DNA of 13,771 nt from assembly GCF_934190775.1 (NCBI RefSeq), contig NZ_CAKPTG010000029.1, forward strand, positions 1 to 13,771. Direction: 5' to 3'. The stretch is from an uncultured Phascolarctobacterium sp. (GTDB lineage: Bacteria > Bacillota > Negativicutes > Acidaminococcales > Acidaminococcaceae). Below, piece by piece: positions 7,116 through 12,157 of the stretch (position 1 is the stretch's first letter; the number at the start of each line of letters is the position of its first letter). The position numbers and the translations under genes were made by a program. A model generated the notes under the pieces. It had not been told where the DNA came from, searched no databases, and saw only the letters and a program-made list of their open reading frames with translations.

Positions 7116-8456
7116 ATGGCTTATCTGGAGCGAAAAATAGATACCTATCTGATGCAGTGGAAGCAGGAAAAGGACCATAAGCCGCTGATTGTTAAAGGTC
7201 CTCGTCAGGTTGGTAAAACTGAATCTGTCAGACGTTTTGCTGAAGCCAATTACGAGCATGTCATTTACATAAATTTTGTTGAAGAACCCAAGTATAAGAT
7301 GATTACTGCTGATGGCTATAATACAGATGCGATTATCAAAAATATTTCCTTGCTGGATACAAGTAAAATATTCGAGCCGCAGAAAACAATTATCTTCTTT
7401 GATGAATTACAGGATTTTCCTGAAATTGCTACAGCGTTAAAATTTTTTAAGCTTGATGGACGTTTTGATGTTATCTGCAGTGGTTCAATGCTCGGCATCA
7501 ATTACAAAAGGATTGAAAGCAACAGTGTAGGCTATAAAACAGATTACGAAATGTATTCCCTGGATTTTGAGGAATTTTTATGGGCCAAGGGACATCAAAA
7601 ATCTGTACGCAACAGCTTTTTAGAGCATATGCGTACGCTTATACCTTTTAGTGAGGTCGAAATGCAGGTGTTCATGCAATTATTTACCGAGTACTGCATT
7701 TTAGGTGGCATGCCTGCTGTGGTGCGCGAATACATAGAGCAGGGAACCTTTGCAGGTTCGCTGGAAACGCAAAGGCAGCTGTTGGCGGATTACGAAGAGG
7801 ATATACGTAAGTATGCCGATGGTATGGACCAGACGCGCATCTTGAATGTATTTAAGCATATACCTGTACAGCTGGCGAAGGATAATAAAAAGTTTCAGAT
7901 AACCAAGGTAGCTAGGGGGGCACGCTTTAAGGATTATCGTGGCTGTATAGAATGGCTGTGTGATGCAGGGATTATTAATGCCTGCTACTGCCTGTCTTTT
8001 CCGGAGCTGCCGCTGAAGGGCAATTATGATGAAACGAAATATAAGCTGTATATGGCTGACACCGGTCTGTTGGTGGCTATGCTTGATGATGAGGCGCAGG
8101 AGGATTTGCGTGCCTATAAAAATTTAGGCGTCTATAAGGGTGCGTTGTATGAAAATATTGCAGCAGAGGCGTTAAAAAAAGCCGGCTGTGGTTTGTATTA
8201 TTATAAAAAGGATGATTCTACGCTGGAAGAAGATTTCTTTATGCGTACTGCTGACAAGCTTGTGCCGGTTGAGGTGAAAGCGACCAATAACATGGCCCGC
8301 TCCTTGAATACCCTGATTAACAGTGATAAGTATCCGGATATAAAATTCGGGATTAAGGTTGTAGGTGGTAATATAGGCTGCAATAATAATGTCTATACGT
8401 TTCCTTATTTCTGTACCTTTTTGTTGAAGGAGTATCTGCGTAGCTTTGGCAAGTAG
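7116..8456 (+). CDS. AAA family ATPase with C-terminal DUF4143
   Basis: A 446-aa protein of the widespread AAA_14/DUF4143 class. Walker A GPRQVGKT is at 28-35, Walker B IIFFDELQD at 92-100, and a sensor-like ICSGSM follows at about 120-125. The C-terminal half carries DUF4143, with a pattern close to PD-(D/E)xK nucleases: D near 373, then VPVEVKATNN at about 383-392 with E386 and K388. Length is normal for the family and both halves are complete. The ATG has AGGAGG 8 nt upstream. The biological role of the family is not established. It is monocistronic, preceded by the 33-bp repeats and its own promoter, and followed 12 nt later by the first small-RNA promoter. It may belong to accessory DNA. 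Confidence 0.9.
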   Translation: MAYLERKIDTYLMQWKQEKDHKPLIVKGPRQVGKTESVRRFAEANYEHVIYINFVEEPKYKMITADGYNTDAIIKNISLLDTSKIFEPQKTIIFFDELQDFPEIATALKFFKLDGRFDVICSGSMLGINYKRIESNSVGYKTDYEMYSLDFEEFLWAKGHQKSVRNSFLEHMRTLIPFSEVEMQVFMQLFTEYCILGGMPAVVREYIEQGTFAGSLETQRQLLADYEEDIRKYADGMDQTRILNVFKHIPVQLAKDNKKFQITKVARGARFKDYRGCIEWLCDAGIINACYCLSFPELPLKGNYDETKYKLYMADTGLLVAMLDDEAQEDLRAYKNLGVYKGALYENIAAEALKKAGCGLYYYKKDDSTLEEDFFMRTADKLVPVEVKATNNMARSLNTLINSDKYPDIKFGIKVVGGNIGCNNNVYTFPYFCTFLLKEYLRSFGK

Positions 8457-8468
8457 GCCTGCCTAAAA

Positions 8469-8497
8469 TTGTCAAAAGCTTATGTTTGTGCTATTAT
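8469..8497 (+). promoter_or_regulatory. Promoter of small RNA 1
   Basis: TTGTCA (8469-8474), 17-nt spacer, TATTAT (8492-8497), followed by AAATATAGAAA. The same three elements recur at the second copy (8655-8683). Confidence 0.7.
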
Positions 8498-8503
8498 AAA
8501 TAT

Positions 8504-8593
8504 AGAAATGGTGCTTCCGATAGACGGTTGCCCTTAAAAACTTTTAGTTATGAAAAATAACCGTCGGTTTGCGAGGCTGGGCGGTTATTTTTT
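8504..8593 (+). ncRNA. Small RNA 1 (candidate antitoxin RNA, tandem copy)
   Basis: The predicted transcript of about 90 nt begins near 8504 and carries the element GGTGCTTCCGATAGACGG followed by TTGCCCTT. It ends in a Rho-independent terminator whose stem pairs AAAAATAACCG (8553-8563) with CGGTTATTTTT (8582-8592). It is a diverged duplicate of small RNA 2 at 8691: promoter, 5' element and the GCTGGGCGG part of the terminator loop are shared. No toxin gene lies opposite it, so any target would be reached in trans. No open frame with a ribosome site was seen in it. Confidence 0.6.
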
Positions 8594-8603
8594 ATGGTTA
8601 AAT

Positions 8604-8627
8604 AAAAAAGCACGGCGTAAGCCGTGC
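8604..8627 (-). terminator. Minus-strand Rho-independent terminator
   Basis: GCACGGC (8610-8616) and GCCGTGC (8621-8627) form a perfect 7-bp stem with a GTAA loop. On the minus strand it is followed by a T-run (complement of the A-run at 8604-8609). No minus-strand gene ends just upstream, so it may catch read-through of the toxin mRNA or be a relic of a lost gene. Confidence 0.7.
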
Positions 8628-8654
8628 AAAATTTGTGAAATAAGCTGTGTTCGC

Positions 8655-8683
8655 TTGTCAAAAGCGTTTATCTGTGTTATTAT
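8655..8683 (+). promoter_or_regulatory. Promoter of small RNA 2
   Basis: TTGTCA (8655-8660), 17-nt spacer, TATTAT (8678-8683). Identical hexamers and spacing to the small RNA 1 promoter. Confidence 0.7.
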
Positions 8684-8690
8684 AAATATA

Positions 8691-8779
8691 GAAAAGGTGC
8701 CGCCGATAGACGGTTGCCCTCAAAAGGTTTAACTAAAAAATAGTCGCTGCTTTTGGTCGAGCTGGGCGGCTATTTTTTT
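8691..8779 (+). ncRNA. Small RNA 2 (candidate cis-antisense antitoxin)
   Basis: The predicted transcript of about 89 nt starts near 8691 with GAAAAGGTGCCGCCGATAGA, then CGGTTGCCCTC. The 5' part can fold as GCCGCCG-ATAGA-CGGTTGC with one mismatch. It ends at the bidirectional terminator 8735-8779. Its last 45 nt are fully complementary to the 3' end of the toxin mRNA on the other strand, including the toxin stop codon. This is the convergent arrangement known for type I systems such as Fst/RNAII and TxpA/RatA. Transcription is inferred from promoter and terminator only. Confidence 0.65.
8735..8779. terminator. Shared bidirectional terminator of small RNA 2 and toxin mRNA
   Basis: AAAAAATAGTCGC (8735-8747) pairs with GCGGCTATTTTTT (8766-8778) with one G-U pair; the long A-run and T-run make it active on both strands. 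The toxin stop codon (8770-8772) lies in the right arm of the stem. Confidence 0.8.
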
Positions 8780-8859
8780 GTGTTTTTATTGATTTCCATA
8801 CCTAGTTTAATGCAGGCTATGCATAAGCTTATTAAAGCAATAACATCGAGTATATCCAT
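8770..8859 (-). CDS. 29-aa hydrophobic peptide, type I toxin-like
   Basis: A small gene: ATG at 8859, stop TAG at 8770-8772. The peptide begins MDILDVIALISLCIACIK, a single membrane-spanning segment, and ends with a polar, basic tail (EINKNTKK). Size, one helix and a lysine-rich C-terminus match the Fst / holin-like type I toxins of Firmicutes, though no specific family member is recognised. A strong Shine-Dalgarno GGGAGGT (plus-strand 8867-8873) is 7 nt upstream. Promoter, 85-nt leader and terminator all fit a single-gene mRNA of about 210 nt. The leader has a perfect hairpin TTCAGT-TTC-ACTGAA (8886-8900). The two lysines and stop are encoded within the shared terminator. Toxicity is inferred. 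Confidence 0.7.
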   Translation of the reverse strand: MDILDVIALISLCIACIKLGMEINKNTKK

Positions 8860-8912
8860 CAGTAACACCTCCCTCTTGTGGGATTTTCAGTGAAACTGAA
8901 TTGATCACGTCA

Positions 8913-8943
8913 GAGGGCAACCGCCTACCGTTATGGAAGCACC
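8913..8943 (-). repeat. Third copy of the GGTGC...CGGTTGCCCT element, in the toxin mRNA 5' end
   Basis: Read on the minus strand it is GGTGCTTCCATAACGGTAGG followed by CGGTTGCCCTC. It matches the 5' ends of small RNAs 1 (8509-8534) and 2 (8695-8721) in the same sense. Within the toxin mRNA its CCCTC could pair with GAGGG that overlaps the ribosome-binding site (plus-strand 8870-8876). Confidence 0.75.
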
Positions 8944-8951
8944 ATAAAAAT

Positions 8952-8980
8952 ATTTTACCACAAGAATGAAGAGCGTACAA
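8952..8980 (-). promoter_or_regulatory. Promoter of the toxin-like gene
   Basis: Read on the minus strand: TTGTAC (8975-8980), 17-nt spacer, TAAAAT (8952-8957). Transcription would start near 8945. The -35 box falls in the left arm of the hairpin at 8972-9013. Confidence 0.65.
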
Positions 8981-9017
8981 CGAACAAGCTGTGAAGGTTT
9001 CGTGTTGTACGCTTTTT
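8972..9017 (+). terminator. Hairpin with T-run, GTACAA type
   Basis: AGCGTACAAC (8972-8981) pairs with GTTGTACGCT (9004-9013) and a T-run follows (9013-9017), giving a plus-strand terminator shape. The loop is 22 nt. The GTACAA word is shared with the dispersed repeat that begins 23 nt further on. Confidence 0.55.
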
Positions 9018-9039
9018 GTTTTGCAAGCCGTGCTCCCTG

Positions 9040-9140
9040 AAAACCGTACAAAACCGTACAAAACCGTACAAACCGTACAATTCCTTGCCACATGCGGCTT
9101 TGGGGCTGTACAGTTTGTTTGTATGTGTACGGTATGGAGT
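9040..9140 (+). repeat. ACCGTACAA palindromic repeat, copy 3
   Basis: The longest copy: four tandem (A)AACCGTACAA units (9040-9080), then TTCCTTGCCACATGCGGCTT, TGGGGCTGTACAGTTTG and TGTGTACGGTATGGAGTTGG. Same orientation as copies 1 and 2. It lies 3' of the minus-strand RepA-like gene, between it and the toxin promoter. Confidence 0.85.
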
Positions 9141-9157
9141 TGGCTTAGCTGTAACTG

Positions 9158-9197
9158 TACTCCTAAATTCTGTGCATTTGCACACTTTTTAGGAGTA
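9158..9197. other. Compound perfect hairpin
   Basis: TACTCCTAAA (9158-9167) pairs with TTTAGGAGTA (9188-9197); inside it TGTGC-ATTT-GCACA (9171-9184) forms a second stem. Neither strand has a long T-run after it, so it is at most a weak terminator for the RepA-like gene that ends at 9279. Between 9198 and 9278 nothing else was seen. Confidence 0.6.
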
Positions 9198-9278
9198 GGA
9201 AAAGCTATCGGCTGCTGCTTTCAAGCTGTTGCTACAATCGTTACTATAGTTAAATATGAAAACAAGCAGCATTTTTAC

Positions 9279-10310
9279 TTACGCAGTTTGCACCTGCGGC
9301 GGCAAATAGCGCAGGTCAATATCTCGGCGGTGGCGCTGGAAGACAATATTATAGGAATCCAGGAGCAGCTGCTTTTTGGTGTTGATTCTGCGTCCCAGGC
9401 TATTGTTGGATATCTTATTATAATGCATAGCGTCCAGCAGTCCCTGCGCTGTGCCATGCCAATGGCCGTTGCATTGCTGCACAAAGGCGCTGATTGCTTC
9501 CAAAACTTCGTCCGAAGGCTGCAGAAAGCGGCTGGCAGCAGCCCGTTCCAGCATCCAGCGGCAGTGTGTTTGCGAAAAGCTCAGCGAAAGCAGCTGGTCT
9601 ACAAGGTCGCGGCCGACAATCTCCAGGGAAGCCTTATTATCACCGCGCTGACTTTTGCGCAGCACCATAGCACCGTCCGCCGCACCCAAAAGGCCGTTGG
9701 AGCCGGAAATCATCTCAAAGGAGTCTTCTGACTGCTGCTTGCGCGTATGATGTACCAGCAGAAGGCAAATATTATGCTTATCGGCAAATTCCTTCAGCTT
9801 AGCGGCACTGCTGTAATCGCGGGCGTAATTACATTTTTCGTCCTGAGCGCTGCGTATTTTTTGCAGGGTGTCAATAATTATCAGGCGCACGTCCGGATAC
9901 TTTTGCATAAAGGAGCTCAGCTGCTCCTCCAGGCCGTTATCAACGTCCTGCGCACTGACTGCCATATGCAGGTTATCTGCGACCTCCATATCAAACATGC
10001 GCACAAGGCGCTGCTGCAGGCGGTAAAACTTATCCTCCAGTGCCAGGTAAAGCACACCGCTTTGTTGTACAGGGTAGTTCCACAGCTGCTCACCGCGGGC
10101 AACGTGGTAGGCAAGCTGCGCCATCAGAAACGATTTGCCTATCTTCGGTGCACCTGCCAGAATATACAGCCCCGGATAGAGCAGATCCTGGACAATAGGC
10201 TGGAGCATGGGAAACTCCGTGTCATAAAGCTCCGGCATGGAAAGCGTCTGCAGCTCCGGTGCAGCAAGAGAAGCTTGCTTCGGTTGAAATACGTGGTTAA
10301 TTGTCGTCAT
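9279..10310 (-). CDS. RepA-like AAA ATPase (RecA-fold helicase family, AAA_25 type)
   Basis: A 343-aa RecA-fold ATPase like the RepA replicative helicases of plasmids and phages. Walker A GAPKIGKS is at 53-60, an acidic LALED at 89-93, Walker B LIIIDT at 143-148, a sensor motif LLLVHHTRK near 183-191 and GSNGLLGAADG at 203-213. The C-terminal ~100 residues are probably a small helical DNA-interaction region, with basic RRIN and RHRRD stretches near the end. The ATG is backed by GAAAGGAG 7 nt upstream and a near-consensus promoter. It diverges from an XRE regulator. Such proteins normally belong to plasmids, prophages or integrated elements, yet no primase, integrase or origin is visible, so this may be a remnant or a solitary accessory module. 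Confidence 0.85.
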   Translation of the reverse strand: MTTINHVFQPKQASLAAPELQTLSMPELYDTEFPMLQPIVQDLLYPGLYILAGAPKIGKSFLMAQLAYHVARGEQLWNYPVQQSGVLYLALEDKFYRLQQRLVRMFDMEVADNLHMAVSAQDVDNGLEEQLSSFMQKYPDVRLIIIDTLQKIRSAQDEKCNYARDYSSAAKLKEFADKHNICLLLVHHTRKQQSEDSFEMISGSNGLLGAADGAMVLRKSQRGDNKASLEIVGRDLVDQLLSLSFSQTHCRWMLERAAASRFLQPSDEVLEAISAFVQQCNGHWHGTAQGLLDAMHYNKISNNSLGRRINTKKQLLLDSYNIVFQRHRRDIDLRYLPPQVQTA

Positions 10311-10371
10311 AGAAGGACTCCTTTCAAAATATTCTGTTTACTAAAGCAAAAAGCGTTTAGTGGATAATCCT

Positions 10372-10400
10372 ATTATAATAAACATATTACGTTAAGTCAA
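10372..10400 (-). promoter_or_regulatory. Promoter of the RepA-like gene
   Basis: Read on the minus strand: TTGACT (10395-10400), 17-nt spacer, TATAAT (10372-10377). This is nearly consensus and lies 62 nt before the start codon. Confidence 0.8.
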
Positions 10401-10409
10401 GAAAAGTAG

Positions 10410-10457
10410 CAGAAATGTTCTGAAAATAATACGCGAGCTTGCCAACAGATTTATCTG
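10410..10457. promoter_or_regulatory. Candidate XRE operator palindromes
   Basis: CAGAA-ATG-TTCTG (10410-10422) and CAGAT-TT-ATCTG (10446-10457) share the form CAGA...TCTG. The first lies just upstream of the RepA-like promoter, the second inside the spacer of the XRE promoter; a further CAGAA half-site is at 10476. Control of both divergent genes by the XRE protein is inferred. Confidence 0.55.
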
Positions 10458-10467
10458 CTACTATACT
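10439..10467 (+). promoter_or_regulatory. Promoter of the XRE regulator gene
   Basis: TTGCCA (10439-10444), 17-nt spacer, TATACT (10462-10467). The spacer holds the CAGAT-TT-ATCTG dyad, typical of an autorepressed gene. Confidence 0.75.
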
Positions 10468-10505
10468 AAAGATAACAGAATTTGTTTTAGTTGGAGGTGT
10501 TTGCT

Positions 10506-11012
10506 ATGGCAGTAAGCAGACGCATAAGCTATTTTCGTCAAAAGCATAATTTGACGCAGAAGCAGCTGGGACTGCTGCTGGGATTTTCGGAATCCACAGC
10601 GGAGGTGCGCGTCAACCAGTATGAGCACGGCAACAGGAAGCCGAAGGAGGCAACGCTGGAAAAGCTGGGTGAGATTTTTGGCGTGGACCCTGCAGTGTTC
10701 AGGATTCCTGATATTCATAACCGTGCCGGCCTGATGCAGACCTTTTTTGCGTTGGAGGATTATGCAGGCTGGAAGCTTACCAAAGTGGACGGTCGTTTTG
10801 CAGTGGTGATTGGCACAGCAACAGCAGGACCGCAGAAGACATTTGACGATTACGTGCTGCAGGAATGGCTGGATATGCAGACGGCGCTGGAGCGGGGTGA
10901 AATAACCCGCAAGGAATATGACGAATGGCGTTATCATTATAATGATGCCAGCTTAGAAAAGCATTTAATGGCGACGTATAAGCAGCTGGAAGAATTGCAG
11001 AAAGAGGAATAA
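10506..11012 (+). CDS. XRE-family helix-turn-helix regulator
   Basis: A 168-aa DNA-binding protein. Residues about 6-64 form a Cro/CI-type HTH with RISYFRQKHNLTQKQLGLLLG, the recognition region SESTAEVRVNQYEHGNRKP and the closing helix LEKLGEIFGVDP. The C-terminal half has no recognised domain; residues 116-168 are rich in acidic and basic side chains and probably form helices for dimerisation. The ATG at 10506 has GGAGGTG 6-7 nt upstream; a TTG at 10491 in frame precedes the ribosome site and is not used. Divergent from the RepA-like ATPase with palindromes between, it probably represses both, as plasmid or prophage regulators do. Confidence 0.9.
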   Translation: MAVSRRISYFRQKHNLTQKQLGLLLGFSESTAEVRVNQYEHGNRKPKEATLEKLGEIFGVDPAVFRIPDIHNRAGLMQTFFALEDYAGWKLTKVDGRFAVVIGTATAGPQKTFDDYVLQEWLDMQTALERGEITRKEYDEWRYHYNDASLEKHLMATYKQLEELQKEE

Positions 11013-11097
11013 AACCGTACACCGTAAAAAAACCGTACAGGCGCAAAGCCTTACAGCATGGGACTTTGTACGGTTTGTACAGTTTTGTACGGTTTTG
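11011..11097 (-). repeat. ACCGTACAA palindromic repeat, copy 4 (inverted)
   Basis: Read on the minus strand it shows AAAACCGTACAAAACTGTAC, then AAACCGTACAAAGTCCCATG, TGTAAGGCTTTGCGCC, TGTACGGTTTTTTT and GTGTACGGTTTT. This is the order of copies 1 and 3, so the copy is inverted. It begins at the last base pairs of the XRE stop codon. Copies 3 and 4 bracket the RepA-like/XRE pair in opposite orientation. Confidence 0.8.
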
Positions 11098-11101
11098 GAG
11101 G

Positions 11102-11129
11102 AGCACAGGCGCTGTATGCTTTTTATTTT
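11102..11129 (+). terminator. Probable Rho-independent terminator
   Basis: AGC-ACAG (11102-11108) pairs with CTGT-(AT)-GCT (11112-11120) with a 2-nt bulge, followed by TTTTATTTTA. It would end the XRE transcript together with repeat copy 4. Confidence 0.5.
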
Positions 11130-11149
11130 ATTGCCAGGGGCACATTTTC

Positions 11150-11178
11150 TTGAATTACAGTGCTGCTTGCGTTACAAT
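11150..11178 (+). promoter_or_regulatory. Promoter of the Zn-ribbon/DUF805 gene
   Basis: TTGAAT (11150-11155), 17-nt spacer, TACAAT (11173-11178), 23 nt before the ATG at 11202. Confidence 0.7.
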
Positions 11179-11201
11179 AAAAGAAAAAGGAGGCGGTAAA
11201 G

Positions 11202-11984
11202 ATGGCTAAATTCTGTACTAATTGCGGGAGTGAGTTGAATCCCGGTACTAAGTTTTGTGTGAACTGCGGCCAGAAGGTGGAGCAGGAGCAAAATCCGCAG
11301 GCAGGAGCTGGAGCTGCTACTGTTGCCGGTGTTGCAGCCGGTGCTGCCAGCAATGCTGATATAAGCTATAAAAAGAGTATTAATGACAGCCCTAAGCAAG
11401 AGGGTTTTGCTGCCAATGCTCAAGAAAATGTACATACTGACGCTAATGCTGATGGCAATCCTAAGGTTAATCCTGATTCTGATGAATTTAAGCATACAAA
11501 TGCTGCCGGTGCAGCTGACACCGATGCGTATAGCGCTCAGGCAGCACCCAAAGCAGGCAAGAAGTTTTTGAACCTGGGCGAGGGGCTGAACCTGCTGTTT
11601 AAGGACAGCAGTGCGGATAAGGAAGCAGTTTTCAAGGAGCTGTTCTTTACGTCTAAAGGACGCTTGAACCGTAAGTCTTATATCTACAGAAGCATTTTCC
11701 TGTCATTAGTGCTTTGTGTTGTGCAGGGTGTTTTGACATTTGCGGCTAATACCATAGGTGCGCTTGAGCTTTTGTTTGCAGTTGTTGCTTTCGGATTCAG
11801 CTTATTTGGCTTCGTTTCTAATATTATGATGGGTGTACGTCGCTTGCATGATTTGGATTTGAGCGGCTGGTGGATGCTGCTTTTGTGCGTACCGCTGATT
11901 AACCTTTTCTTTGCGATTTATATTTACTTCTTCAAGGGAACTGAGGGACCTAACCAATATGGAGATGACCCCTTGCAGTCGTAG
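11202..11984 (+). CDS. Zinc-ribbon protein with DUF805 membrane domain
   Basis: A 260-aa protein. Residues 5-22 are a zinc ribbon, CTNC...CVNC with C5, C8, C19 and C22. Residues about 30-125 are a low-complexity linker rich in Ala, Asp and Asn. The rest is DUF805: GRLNRKSY at 153-160, three hydrophobic segments (about 162-182, 187-209, 222-244), VRRLHDLDLSGWW at 212-224 and the C-terminal GTEGPNQYGDDP. The ribbon faces the cytoplasm if the N-terminus is inside. The family is common and of unknown function. The start has AAGGAGG 8 nt upstream. It is a single-gene unit with its own promoter and terminator. Confidence 0.9.
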   Translation: MAKFCTNCGSELNPGTKFCVNCGQKVEQEQNPQAGAGAATVAGVAAGAASNADISYKKSINDSPKQEGFAANAQENVHTDANADGNPKVNPDSDEFKHTNAAGAADTDAYSAQAAPKAGKKFLNLGEGLNLLFKDSSADKEAVFKELFFTSKGRLNRKSYIYRSIFLSLVLCVVQGVLTFAANTIGALELLFAVVAFGFSLFGFVSNIMMGVRRLHDLDLSGWWMLLLCVPLINLFFAIYIYFFKGTEGPNQYGDDPLQS

Positions 11985-12039
11985 TACTGCCTTGGCAGCT
12001 ATAAGCTACTATATATAATATGTAAGTATTTCGCTCAGC

Positions 12040-12078
12040 AAAATAGTCGCTCGTTCTTGTGACGCAGCGGCTATTTTT
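12040..12078 (+). terminator. Rho-independent terminator
   Basis: TAGTCGCT (within 12040-12051) pairs with AGCGGCTA (12066-12073), flanked by an A-run and a T-run. It ends the Zn-ribbon/DUF805 transcript. Stem sequence resembles the terminator of small RNA 2. Confidence 0.8.
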
Positions 12079-12157
12079 GCGCTTTTTCGCAAGACGCGGC
12101 GCGCTAAACTATGTTATAATAAACTGTTAGTTAATTATTGATGGAGGCGTAAGCACA

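Noticed and set aside
8550..8732. Plus-strand 60-codon frame across the small-RNA copies
   Set aside because: It crosses two terminators and a promoter and has no Shine-Dalgarno; structure is better explained by RNA genes.
9040..9090. Tandem AAACCGTACAA units considered as a CRISPR array
   Set aside because: Units are 10-11 bp with no spacers, and no cas gene is present.
9198..9278. Possible second hydrophobic mini-peptide (GVGKAIGCC...) after the 9158 hairpin
   Set aside because: No start codon follows the AGGAG at 9191-9195 at a usable distance; only the frame looks hydrophobic.
8991..9731. Long plus-strand open frame (246 codons)
   Set aside because: It runs through a repeat, a hairpin and the antisense of the RepA-like gene, has no ribosome site and no family resemblance.
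9747..10367. Plus-strand open frame of 206 codons
   Set aside because: Fully antisense to the RepA-like ATPase, whose motifs are clear on the other strand.
9279..11012. Complete prophage or plasmid
   Set aside because: Only one helicase-like and one regulator gene; no integrase, structural, primase or mobilisation genes in the window.
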